Below, piece after piece: positions 17,765 through 25,594 of a stretch of 35,430 bases of DNA. Every line of letters starts with the position of its first letter. Within the stretch, counting starts at the first letter, position 1. The translations under genes were made by a program, and so were the position numbers. The DNA is taken from NCBI GenBank assembly GCA_905478665.1, contig CAJQJL010000152.1:1-35430 (forward strand), in the 5' to 3' direction. The notes below the pieces were generated by a model. It saw only the letters and a list, made by a program, of their open reading frames with translations. It did not search any database and was not told the origin of the DNA. This DNA is from an uncultured Flavobacteriales bacterium (GTDB lineage Bacteria > Bacteroidota > Bacteroidia > Flavobacteriales_D > Crocinitomicaceae).

Positions 17765-18391
17765 TTATATCTGAAGGGTTGTTTGATTATGTTCATTTTT
17801 ATATTCTATCCAATTAACTGGGTCTCCATTAATACCAGTAGAAATATTGGCGATAATCCAATTTATAAACCCCCCTCCCATTTCTTCTAAACCTTTATAT
17901 TTCATGCCAGGACCTTTTTTACAAAAAACCGAGAATTCATCTGGAATGATTACGGATTGATCACCTAAATAGTAGAAATTCCTGGATATTAATACCGCAT
18001 TTGCACTTGTGTCATTTGCAGTATGTTTCTCCTTTTTAACAGTTGAATGCGCCGAGGGTTCTTGGATCCATTCCTGCGTCTGTTCATCTTTATGATAGAA
18101 ATTGTCGCCATACATTTGTACTAAGCTTCCATTTACAATTGGTCGTTTAAAACGAAATCGTCGATCATTCCAGTATTCTTCAAAAGTAATTTTCTCTTCA
18201 ACTTTCATTGCGTAAATAAGGTGATTCAGTCGGTTCAACTTTTTACTTCCCGTTCCAATTATCCAATCTCCAATTTTCAAGTTTTTGTTCTTTCTAATTC
18301 CAGGCTTGCAAACAGCCAAAGTACAATACCCTCCAAATGGGTTCGGAGCTAAACCGTAATCATGTTCAACCACATAAGAGAAAAAATTCAT
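17765..18391 (-). CDS. Nmad2 (nucleotide modification associated domain 2) protein
   Basis: 208 aa. The family pattern is clear: FFSYVVEHDYGLAPNPFGGY, CTLAVCKPGIR, IGDWIIGTGSKKL, LIYAMKVEEKITFEEYW, YGDNFYH and AVLISRNFYYLG. Nmad domains were defined by comparative genomics of DNA/nucleotide base-modification systems. Nmad2 is thought to act on or recognise modified bases, but its biochemistry is not established. It lies between two TIR genes, 4 bases after the upstream TIR stop and ~22 bases before the next ATG, so it is an integral part of the operon rather than a bystander. A family of this type in a TIR/SLOG operon suggests recognition or processing of a modified nucleotide. Confidence 0.9.
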   Translation of the reverse strand: MNFFSYVVEHDYGLAPNPFGGYCTLAVCKPGIRKNKNLKIGDWIIGTGSKKLNRLNHLIYAMKVEEKITFEEYWNDRRFRFKRPIVNGSLVQMYGDNFYHKDEQTQEWIQEPSAHSTVKKEKHTANDTSANAVLISRNFYYLGDQSVIIPDEFSVFCKKGPGMKYKGLEEMGGGFINWIIANISTGINGDPVNWIEYKNEHNQTTLQI

Positions 18392-18395
18392 TCTT

Positions 18396-18884
18396 TTAAC
18401 AATTTATCGTTGCGATTTTATACATCGGAGCTTTTTCACCGCCAGAAGGATTTTCAACGGGGTTCTCTTCACCGTTAATTATTTCAACTAACTTATCTAT
18501 AGAGTTCCACCCAATGGTGGCTCCTCCATATTTTTTAAAGGCTGGAGGAAGTTCGGCATCATCATTATTACCATGAGTATATATTCCTACGATCTTTTTT
18601 CCTTGTCGATGAGCCATCTCAATTTCATCGTTGACCCACTTTCTAGAGTGAGTTTTTTCACCAATCAGACAGATTAATGAGCCTGACCAACTTATTTGCT
18701 TTCTTAAAAACCTCTTTATAACTTCATCACTTGGCCTTTTTTTATTTGTATGTTTAGTACTATCCACAGAGTAATTCCTGACGTTATAACCTTTTTCGGC
18801 AAAACGCTCTTTTAATCGTTGTACTTTGTCATCATCTTTACCGTGATGGCTTATGAAAACATTATTTGCTTTAGGTTGACTCAT
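18396..18884 (-). CDS. Small TIR-like domain protein (Thoeris ThsB-type)
   Basis: 162 aa. The TIR fold fills residues ~8-125: VFISHHGKDDDKVQRLKERF (beta-A/alpha-A), a segment with YSVDSTKHTNKKRPSDEVIK, then ISWSGSLICLIGEKTHSRKW and the VNDEIEMA box holding the candidate catalytic Glu. KKIVGIYTHG is the next strand. The last ~40 residues are a flexible tail with NPVENPSGGEK. The subtype (ISHHGKD start, TIGWNS near the end) is the stand-alone TIR of Thoeris-like systems, distinct from both other TIR proteins in this operon. It is 9 bases after the HMUDK-type gene and 4 before Nmad2. Expected role: NAD-derived second messenger production; alternatively a partner subunit. Confidence 0.87.
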   Translation of the reverse strand: MSQPKANNVFISHHGKDDDKVQRLKERFAEKGYNVRNYSVDSTKHTNKKRPSDEVIKRFLRKQISWSGSLICLIGEKTHSRKWVNDEIEMAHRQGKKIVGIYTHGNNDDAELPPAFKKYGGATIGWNSIDKLVEIINGEENPVENPSGGEKAPMYKIATINC

Positions 18885-18893
18885 CGTTCTTCA

Positions 18894-19910
18894 TTATTTA
18901 TTGATGTTCCACTTTGGAGGGTAGAAATAATCCATTGATTTTAAACTGGACATTTTGTATTTCTGTTTAATTCTTAACCTTCCTGATACCCCCGAAAATT
19001 CTGGATGTGCGACCCTAGAGTATTTATCAACTTCACAAAACAAATTTTGACAATCTATCAGCTGAAGATCTCTACCCCACAGGTTTTGAAAAGAAAGATC
19101 CAATCTCTTAAATTCCATGTCCTGCTCCTCTGTCATCATCCGGATAACATCTTCATTGGAATAGTCTCCCAAACTCGAAAAACACTTTTGTATTCCGTCA
19201 ATGGCTCCAGGTCCAGCTTTAACAAAATCCATCTCAGAAAAATTGGACAGTTCACTATAATTAATATCAATGGCAAATTGATAGGCTAAAAACTCTCCAA
19301 TCGTTGGGAATTTTTTCAATTCAAAATAAAGTTCCCTCATACTCACCATATCCTGAATTTTATAAAATACTTTATCAGACATCATTTGCTCAAGCATTTT
19401 TAGATGATTGTCATGCTTACCATCGTATCCATAACTTGATTTTCCTGATGCCATAATATATGCTCCTGAGTATATCGACTTTCCTTCTTGTCTAATTCGC
19501 CTCAATTCTTTGCTATAATTGTCAAAAGCATATGTATCATGTCTTATCTCGCCAAATACTTTTTTAAGAGACTCCCAAGTTTCAATTTTATTGAAAATCT
19601 TGAATAAAATAATTCTAAAAAAAAGTTCTTTTGGGGCGGGATCACCCTTATAAATTACATTTCGGATTAGATATTGGCTAACTCTATCTGAAGCCCTGTA
19701 AGCGTTAGTAAACTTGAAGGTTTGTAGTATGTGATCTGAAGTCCAAGGCGGAATCGGATTCGATAACTTGTTAAAAAAAAGGGATTGGCGCTCAGCCGCA
19801 AATTTCCAGTAAGTATCAAAGACGATTGATTTAGTTGGTTTAGTTCTACCAATATTAAATCTCTTTGTTTCCACTTTCTTTTCAAGATATGGAATATCTA
19901 TGTCATTCAT
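18894..19910 (-). CDS. 5-hmdU DNA kinase helical domain / thymine-hypermodification-type protein
   Basis: 338 aa. The central block TYWKFAAERQSLFFNKL, PPWTSDHILQTFKFTNAYRA, SDRVSQYLIRNVIYKGD and FFRIILFKIFNKIETWESL matches the helical domain (HMUDK_hel) first described with phage 5-hydroxymethyl-dU DNA kinases and thymine pyrophosphorylases (aGPT-PPlase). Those proteins build hypermodified thymines and have a DNA-glycosylase-like helical fold. No P-loop kinase domain is fused here, so this is the helical domain alone with its extension (YGYDGKHDNHLKMLEQMM, FLAYQFAIDINYSELSNF). The ATG overlaps the end of the MazG-like gene by 8 bases, coupling the two. It probably acts on, or recognises, a modified pyrimidine in DNA or nucleotide form; the chemistry is inferred. 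Confidence 0.82.
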   Translation of the reverse strand: MNDIDIPYLEKKVETKRFNIGRTKPTKSIVFDTYWKFAAERQSLFFNKLSNPIPPWTSDHILQTFKFTNAYRASDRVSQYLIRNVIYKGDPAPKELFFRIILFKIFNKIETWESLKKVFGEIRHDTYAFDNYSKELRRIRQEGKSIYSGAYIMASGKSSYGYDGKHDNHLKMLEQMMSDKVFYKIQDMVSMRELYFELKKFPTIGEFLAYQFAIDINYSELSNFSEMDFVKAGPGAIDGIQKCFSSLGDYSNEDVIRMMTEEQDMEFKRLDLSFQNLWGRDLQLIDCQNLFCEVDKYSRVAHPEFSGVSGRLRIKQKYKMSSLKSMDYFYPPKWNINK

Positions 19911-20796
19911 CTTTTCCTAGGTATTTTATTTCTCTTTCATTTAGATTTAGGCGAACTCTACCTCCATTATTTTCAAGTAATTGATTGAATATTCTATAAC
20001 CATCGAGAATTGCCTTTTGCCATTGAGTTAGAGGGCAAATCTTAACCTCTAGTCCAGACACTAAGCCCTTAACGGTTTTTAATAATTCATAATCGAGAAT
20101 TGATATATCCTTATAAAATTCATGGTTTTTAGCATGGTTATAAACAAATGCCGTAATTGCTTCTTCCAATATTGCCGCTCTCGCACCATCCTCAACTTCA
20201 TCCATTTTTGGTTGGCTTTTTCGTTTTTTACGTAAAATACTACGAACAACTGGAGACCAACCTAAAACAGCCGCAAAGGCAAAATGAAACGCATCGTGAT
20301 ATCGATAGCCATCATCTTCGTGTGAATTATCTGTAAGTGCGTCGCCAATATTAACATTGTTCATAGAAATTTTCACCTGAACCTTGTTTCCTGAGGAAAG
20401 CTCTTTAAAATAGACTTCGAATTCTCTTGGTATTTGTTCTTCAATATGGCAGTCGTCATCAAAGAAAAACTTAGCTGCTAATGACATCTGATCTGTATGC
20501 ATGGTACTCCAGCGCTCCTTAATCTTAGCCAAATTAGCCTTAGCAATATCCTCCATGGACAAATCGAGCTTAGATGCTATATTCGATATGTACCACAGTA
20601 TATCTCCCAGTTCCTCCTTGAATTGTGTTGGAAATAGTTTATGCGATTCGCCATCGCGTAGCCTTTTCTTATACTCTGTAAGCAAAGTACCCGTTTCCCC
20701 AGCTAACCCTAACAATGGGATATGAACCCCCTCAACACCTTTTACATCATTCTGATCTGTTCGATTTGCTTGTTTTTGATAACTTTTAAAGTCCAT
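19903..20796 (-). CDS. MazG-like nucleotide pyrophosphohydrolase, first gene of the operon
   Basis: ATG 20796 (MDFKSYQKQANRT) is chosen over 20853, which would add an unrelated N-terminus and overlap the promoter candidate. From 20796 it is 297 aa. Residues ~1-95 are an all-alpha NTP pyrophosphohydrolase domain: GLAGETGTLLTEYKK (Glu34) and EELGDILWY (Glu62, Asp65) bind Mg in this superfamily. Position 37, usually Glu in the GExGE motif, is Thr. The C-terminal half has YHDAFHFAFAAVLGWSP, KMDEVEDGARAAILEEAI and a final helical region, a second conserved module I recall in this subfamily. Likely role: hydrolysis of a (modified) nucleoside triphosphate to monophosphate, supplying or clearing substrates for the downstream HMUDK-type and Nmad2 proteins. 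Confidence 0.88.
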   Translation of the reverse strand: MDFKSYQKQANRTDQNDVKGVEGVHIPLLGLAGETGTLLTEYKKRLRDGESHKLFPTQFKEELGDILWYISNIASKLDLSMEDIAKANLAKIKERWSTMHTDQMSLAAKFFFDDDCHIEEQIPREFEVYFKELSSGNKVQVKISMNNVNIGDALTDNSHEDDGYRYHDAFHFAFAAVLGWSPVVRSILRKKRKSQPKMDEVEDGARAAILEEAITAFVYNHAKNHEFYKDISILDYELLKTVKGLVSGLEVKICPLTQWQKAILDGYRIFNQLLENNGGRVRLNLNEREIKYLGKDE

Positions 20797-20822
20797 TAAG
20801 TAGTTATGTATTGGTTGATGTA

Positions 20823-20854
20823 CAAACCTACTCAAACTGAAAACCAATCGCAAT
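20823..20854 (-). promoter_or_regulatory. Candidate Bacteroidota promoter of the seven-gene operon
   Basis: On the minus strand TAGGTTTG (20830-20823) fits the TAnnTTTG -7 box. ATTG at 20854-20851 approximates the TTTG -33 box with a 20-base spacer. The implied 5' leader is about 20 bases. A 7-bp inverted repeat (ATTGGTT 20810-20816, AACCAAT 20842-20848) straddles the -7 box and could be an operator. Confidence 0.45.
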
Positions 20855-21349
20855 GCGTATTTCTACTCAATCTTCAAGTAGCGAATTGCAACAATTACCT
20901 GTTTTTGGTCTAACTCCTCACCTATTTTTCTCCACCTTGCTGCTATCGCATACGCTTCTCCACAAAACAAGTGTGTCCCTTCGGTCTTCGGAATTATTAT
21001 TCCTCTTGTTTTAAATAACGTTTATTGGATAAACTCTAAAAGAGAAAGGAAAAAAAAGATTAATTCAATCTTTGATTGGAACTGATCTTGCTATGCTAAG
21101 GCATACGTGCGGGCTGAGCAAGATGCGTTTAACGCAATTCCATTACTGGACTTAAAGCTATTAATCAAAACCATATACCTAACCACTTTATTAATTTGCC
21201 GCACAAGTCCTAACATTGATAGAGGATCTTGAAATAATGCCTATCGCAATTGGAATAAATCCGCTTTATGTCCAGCTATTCTGATTATAGACCAAGATTC
21301 TGTGTTCTATTTGAGATGTCTCTGGAGAATACATTAGCGCCATTTCAAT
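20855..21349. other. Intergenic stretch without a recognisable gene
   Basis: Only very short open frames (about 12-31 codons) occur, none with conserved features. The sequence marks the boundary between the AT-rich immune-type operon and the more ordinary genes to the right. No tRNA, terminal inverted repeats or transposase remnants were recognised. Confidence 0.5.
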
Positions 21350-21387
21350 TTTGCACATTTAACTCGAGCGCTTTTTTTTTAGTTTTG
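21350..21387 (+). promoter_or_regulatory. Candidate promoter of the T9SS cargo gene
   Basis: TAGTTTTG at 21380-21387 fits TAnnTTTG. TTTG at 21350-21353 is upstream with a 26-base spacer, somewhat longer than usual. The ATG follows at 21414. Confidence 0.35.
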
Positions 21388-21413
21388 CAAAAACAAACAA
21401 CCAAAAAATAAAC

Positions 21414-23144
21414 ATGAAATTATCCTACTTATCGCTCGCATTTATAACACTGTTTACTGTGTTTACAACAGCTGCGCAGACCTCCCCAAATAACCCACCG
21501 AAAACCTTATTCAAAATTGAAAACATTTCGACTAAGACAATTCAAGAAATTCCCACAAATAAATTGGCGACATGTACATCAGATACAGTGCGCTACGTCC
21601 GTTATGGGAAGGCAACTGATTTTTTAGGAATTACAATGAACGTTCCCTCCGAGTTTGCAGGTTACTCACAATATTATGAGGCTCCTCAAACCATAAATGT
21701 TTCTGGAATAGTGTTTTACGCAGGGGTTAACTCGGTAAACGCTGCCGATACAGCAGTTGTTAAGTGTCGCGTTTACACGGCTAACCCTGATTCTACATTA
21801 GGGACGGTCTTGACGGAAAAGGACATTACGGTATACAATAATTACTTTCCAAGCAACATAGATGTTATGAAGTATGTTGTGAATTTTGATTCAATTGCAG
21901 TGTGCAATCAAGCGTATTATGTCTCCATTTGGACTGAAACAACGCTACCGTTGGGAATTATGACGGATGATTACAATGCGAATGACGGACAAGGAGAAGC
22001 TTTGGCCTGGTGGTACTGGACTGGAGATTCAACATGGTATGCAAGCGGGCAGTTTTTTGCATGGGACGTTGATTGGCTGATCGAACCAATTGTTGACTAT
22101 CAAATAGATAACACATTGACCTTAACCGTAGATTCCATTTGCGTCCCTGATAATGTTTGCAGCATTACTACACGTTCTCCCATTTTTGAAAGTAGAATGT
22201 ACAACCAAGACGCATTTCAAGGCACACCAGAGCTTTCAAATCAATATGATTGGGGCGATGGAGCTGTAACATCTGGGTTTGATACCTGCCACACATACTC
22301 CGTGACGGGAAATTATGACATAGCCTACAATGCCACAATGAATGGCTGGACTTCAACATGCGTAACAATAGCATACGATTCTGTTTTTGCACAAACGACT
22401 CCTGTGGCAAGTTTTACTTCAGTGAGCTCACTTTTTACTGCCGATTTCACAAACACAAGCATCGCAAATGCGGATAGCGTTCTTTGGGACTTTGGAGATG
22501 GATTAACGACCAATATTGGCGCTCCCTCTCACGTATATGCATCAGCTGGTTCCTATAACGTTTGCTTGACTGTTTTCAATGCGTGTGGCTCAGACACATG
22601 GTGTGATTCTATCGTAATCGATTGCCCTGCGCCAACTGCGACATTCTCTGCCGGTGTTACAAGTTCAACTGTATCATTCACAGACGGGTCTGTAGGGAAT
22701 ACTATTGCTAGCTGGTCTTGGGACTTTGGTGACAGCAATACTTCTACACTGCAAAACCCTTCACATACTTATGCATCAGACGGAACTTATTTGGTGTGTT
22801 TAGAAATTACGGATGATTGCGGTTCACAAACGTTTTGTGATTCAGTAACAATTAACACGGCTGGCATTAACTCAAATTCGTTAACTGATTCACAAATTAC
22901 TGTTTTCCCAAATCCATCAAATGGGGCTTTTAATCTTTTAATCAATTTAAATAATCAGTCAGATATTGACATTGTTGTTACAGATACAAAAGGAAGACTG
23001 ATTTATTCTGAAGTGCTAAGTAAAGTGTTGAACAATACGCATATAGTTGATTTAGAAGATGTCTCCAATGGTGTTTATTATTTAAGCCTAACATCCAATA
23101 CTGGAAGGATTGTTAAGACACTAAGTGTTTTAAGAAAGGAATAA
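21414..23144 (+). CDS. Secreted PKD-domain protein with T9SS C-terminal sorting domain
   Basis: 576 aa. A signal peptide is evident (LSLAFITLFTVFTTAAQ). Residues ~40-245 form a beta-rich domain with Trp/Tyr-rich patches near its end (AWWYWTGDSTWYASG), perhaps ligand-binding. Three PKD-like units follow, marked by YDWGDG (~279), WDFGDG (~358) and WDFGDS (~436), with Cys pairs such as VFNACGSDTWCDS. From ~495 the ITVFPNPSNGAF segment, then VDLEDVSNGVYYLSL and IVKTLSVLRKE, is a type A T9SS sorting domain. The protein should be exported through the outer membrane and attached to the cell surface or released. Monocistronic by context, with a promoter candidate at 21350-21387. The binding target is unknown. 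Confidence 0.93.
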   Translation: MKLSYLSLAFITLFTVFTTAAQTSPNNPPKTLFKIENISTKTIQEIPTNKLATCTSDTVRYVRYGKATDFLGITMNVPSEFAGYSQYYEAPQTINVSGIVFYAGVNSVNAADTAVVKCRVYTANPDSTLGTVLTEKDITVYNNYFPSNIDVMKYVVNFDSIAVCNQAYYVSIWTETTLPLGIMTDDYNANDGQGEALAWWYWTGDSTWYASGQFFAWDVDWLIEPIVDYQIDNTLTLTVDSICVPDNVCSITTRSPIFESRMYNQDAFQGTPELSNQYDWGDGAVTSGFDTCHTYSVTGNYDIAYNATMNGWTSTCVTIAYDSVFAQTTPVASFTSVSSLFTADFTNTSIANADSVLWDFGDGLTTNIGAPSHVYASAGSYNVCLTVFNACGSDTWCDSIVIDCPAPTATFSAGVTSSTVSFTDGSVGNTIASWSWDFGDSNTSTLQNPSHTYASDGTYLVCLEITDDCGSQTFCDSVTINTAGINSNSLTDSQITVFPNPSNGAFNLLINLNNQSDIDIVVTDTKGRLIYSEVLSKVLNNTHIVDLEDVSNGVYYLSLTSNTGRIVKTLSVLRKE

Positions 23145-23190
23145 TTTTATTGGCTCAATACATTTCAAAAAAGCAGGAATCCCTCCAACC

Positions 23191-23226
23191 AAACTCCATT
23201 AAGCGACCTTTCGCTTAATGGAGTTT
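23191..23226. terminator. Perfect 16-bp hairpin between convergent genes
   Basis: AAACTCCATTAAGCGA (23191-23206) and TCGCTTAATGGAGTTT (23211-23226) are perfect inverted arms around a CCTT loop. The stop codon and last four codons of the DUF2330 gene lie inside the hairpin. No T-run follows directly, so this is either an imperfect bidirectional terminator or an mRNA 3'-end stabiliser. Confidence 0.6.
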
Positions 23227-24734
23227 AATCGTAAACGGAAGAACATCAACAGCATCAACACAACCACAGAAGAGAGAATCCCAATCTTCAGTCCCTTGTT
23301 TGGGTCGATGTAGTCTGAGTCGAAACCAGGTACCACCTGTCCTCTATCTTGTTCAACCTTATTCATGATGGACTTATCCTTTATCTTCTTGTAGTACTCC
23401 TGTACATAACCTTTGTATTGCGAAGTATTCCAGGATGTTAAGTCATGTAGGTTGTCAAGTTCATTCGCACGATTTTTAACCAATTGAGCGCAATAGAGTT
23501 GCCCTTCATCACAGCTCAAATCTCCTTGCGCTGGGTTTGTAAGAATGTACCGTGCCTGAAAATGCTCCTTGTTGGGCGTTACGTGAAACAGAAGATCTTG
23601 TGGGTGTGTTTCACGCGAATAACGCACATGCAAACGTGTAAAGAACACCTGTCCACTGGCTTGGTTATTGGAATTAATTGCCCAATTGACGCCGGCTTTC
23701 TGAAAATCGGCAAAAATAGGTGGCGGTCCTACGCATGGGTCACATTTAACACCGCTCATTTGTGGACTTACGTTCCAGGCATACTCGAGGAAGATCGCTT
23801 CCTTGTTCTCACGTGAATGTGCCTTATCGAATAAATCAACGTAGAATTTCCCAAACTTATCCCGAACAAAGAGGGGAACGTTCTTATTCGTAGGAATTTT
23901 TGTCGTACGGTAGTTCGTACATTCCACTCTTCCCTCTTTTGAGAATGCATAAACGATCATGTCCTGATCACCGTTTGAATTCGCCATTCCAAGACGAATG
24001 GGCAACATAAATTTTGGAGATTCATAGGTGATTTGCAATGGGCGTAAGGTTCGCGCACTATTCATAGAAGGATCGTCAATGTATTTTCGGACATTCCCTA
24101 CTCCACTCATTTCATCCAGTTTCTCAAGATCTACTTTTACAACAAAGAACTTCAAATTGTCTTTGATGTATGGCTCAAGTACTTCTTCCGCTGAGTGTGG
24201 AATTTTGTATCCATTCTCTGTGAGCCATGTTTTCAATCCTGCAGATTTTTTAGCGGACAAAATGAGAATATCGTATTCTTCCACATCGTAAGTTGCTTCT
24301 ACTGTCACCCCGAGCTCCTTGTTGCGCTTAACCTTCACGCTTTCCATATTGATGGACGTAGGCATCGCCATATCTACACTCATGTCCATATATTCCTGAA
24401 CTCGGATCTCGCAAGGGTTCTGATCGTAATACTCTACTAAACGAGGGCCGGAATAGTCGTCCAGTTTATTGAACAATGCTGCTTCTGATACACGGATATC
24501 TTCGCGTTGAAGAATTGTAGGTACCGGAACAACCATAGCAAAATCCTTAACGTCCCCGTCAAAATCATTGGACATAGTAACGGTTGTTTTGTTTCCGTCC
24601 CTCACCAAAATGATTTGAGAACTCTTGTTGAATAGTTTGGTGTCTGCCTTCGCGACATAAAACCCACAGAAAGCGAGTACATTTAGTCCAATAAAGCCAA
24701 CGACGAAAGTTGATAAAATGATTTTCTTTTTCAT
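23199..24734 (-). CDS. DUF2330 domain-containing membrane-anchored protein
   Basis: 511 aa. The N-terminal hydrophobic stretch (ILSTFVVGFIGLNVLAF) is a signal or anchor, directly followed by FCGFYVAKADTKLFNKSSQI and DVKDFAMVVPVP, hallmarks of DUF2330. Further family-like parts are YSGPRLVEYYDQNPCE, LPIRLGMANSNG, CDPCVGPPPIF and FHVTPNKEHFQARYIL. A C-terminal TM helix (IGILSSVVVLMLLMFF) precedes a short basic tail, so the bulk should be periplasmic or extracytoplasmic and tethered to the inner membrane. Function is not known. It starts 11 bases after the RnfD-like gene and is surely co-transcribed with it; the pair suggests a membrane redox or transport-related unit. Confidence 0.92.
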   Translation of the reverse strand: MKKKIILSTFVVGFIGLNVLAFCGFYVAKADTKLFNKSSQIILVRDGNKTTVTMSNDFDGDVKDFAMVVPVPTILQREDIRVSEAALFNKLDDYSGPRLVEYYDQNPCEIRVQEYMDMSVDMAMPTSINMESVKVKRNKELGVTVEATYDVEEYDILILSAKKSAGLKTWLTENGYKIPHSAEEVLEPYIKDNLKFFVVKVDLEKLDEMSGVGNVRKYIDDPSMNSARTLRPLQITYESPKFMLPIRLGMANSNGDQDMIVYAFSKEGRVECTNYRTTKIPTNKNVPLFVRDKFGKFYVDLFDKAHSRENKEAIFLEYAWNVSPQMSGVKCDPCVGPPPIFADFQKAGVNWAINSNNQASGQVFFTRLHVRYSRETHPQDLLFHVTPNKEHFQARYILTNPAQGDLSCDEGQLYCAQLVKNRANELDNLHDLTSWNTSQYKGYVQEYYKKIKDKSIMNKVEQDRGQVVPGFDSDYIDPNKGLKIGILSSVVVLMLLMFFRLRLNSIKRKVA

Positions 24735-24745
24735 GATATGTGTTT

Positions 24746-25594
24746 TTAATTAGTGCTTTTATTCCATTCGAATTTTACGCCTGGCAAAACTTTGTCAAGC
24801 AATACCGTAATCGGTGTTATGAAGAAGATTACCCAGATAGGCGCCGTGTAGATTTGCATGCGCGTGCTAAGTAAAAAGGTCGCTCCAGCCAAAATCAACG
24901 CCCAGATCATCCGTGCTTTTTTAGAATTGGGAATCGTCATCGGGTCTGTAATCATAAAGAAAGCGAACAACAATAAGGTTCCGCTGGAGAATTTATGCCA
25001 AAGCACATCCATCTCCCATCCTTGATAGACGATGGTTCGCAAGTATTCCATCAAAAAGAGACTTCCAAGGAAAACAACAGTGGTTTCCAAACGACCGATC
25101 TTGTGTAAAACAATGCATCCCATCAGTGTCAGACACAGTAAAAACAAAGTGTCACTCCCCCACTGACCAGGCGAGATCCATGCATCTTGAAACAAAACAA
25201 TGGATGCGATAATCCCAAAATTTGCAGGGTTAAACAAGTGTTTTCCTTTTACGCGAAGCAGAAACTTTGCTGATATAGCAAGGAAACCAGCAAGTCCCAG
25301 CGTAAGCAACGAGCCAGATTGTAAAATCAAACAGAGTCCTAGAGACGTAATCAAAGCACTCTTGAGGCTGCTTAGTTTGGCTCCTGTAATACCAATCCAT
25401 AGCAGTTGGGTCAAAAGAGTTGAGCCGACTACTACCACAATCTTCTCAACCGTTATATCCCAACTGAGACTCGACACTCCATAGATTAGAAAAAGAGAGA
25501 GGTAAATAATCTGAATATGCCGGGCATCATTAAAAATTGATTTCAAAAGGTTTGTTTTTTCACGTGTCTGATAGATAGATTCGGTACTTTGCAT
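24746..25594 (-). CDS. NqrB/RnfD-family-like membrane protein
   Basis: ATG 25594 (MQSTESIYQTREK) is preferred; the frame remains open to an ATG at 25720, giving 42 extra residues with no family character. The 282-aa product has about nine TM helices and the family-type segments GKHLFNPANFGII, SGTLLLFAFFMITDPMT and IPNSKKARMIWALILAG. These match RnfD/NqrB-like subunits (NQR2_RnfD_RnfE), which carry covalently bound FMN in true Rnf/Nqr complexes. No other Rnf/Nqr subunits are nearby, so it is probably a stand-alone Bacteroidota paralogue working with the downstream DUF2330 protein. Whether it binds flavin or conducts ions is unknown. Confidence 0.85.
   Translation of the reverse strand: MQSTESIYQTREKTNLLKSIFNDARHIQIIYLSLFLIYGVSSLSWDITVEKIVVVVGSTLLTQLLWIGITGAKLSSLKSALITSLGLCLILQSGSLLTLGLAGFLAISAKFLLRVKGKHLFNPANFGIIASIVLFQDAWISPGQWGSDTLFLLCLTLMGCIVLHKIGRLETTVVFLGSLFLMEYLRTIVYQGWEMDVLWHKFSSGTLLLFAFFMITDPMTIPNSKKARMIWALILAGATFLLSTRMQIYTAPIWVIFFITPITVLLDKVLPGVKFEWNKSTN

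Noticed and set aside
15268..20796. Canonical Thoeris or CBASS
   Set aside because: No ThsA-type SIR2-SLOG protein and no CD-NTase gene are present; only TIR and SLOG parts are shared.
21316..21411. 31-codon ORF just before the T9SS cargo gene
   Set aside because: It overlaps the promoter candidate, has no homology I recognise, and its A/T-biased composition fits a chance frame.
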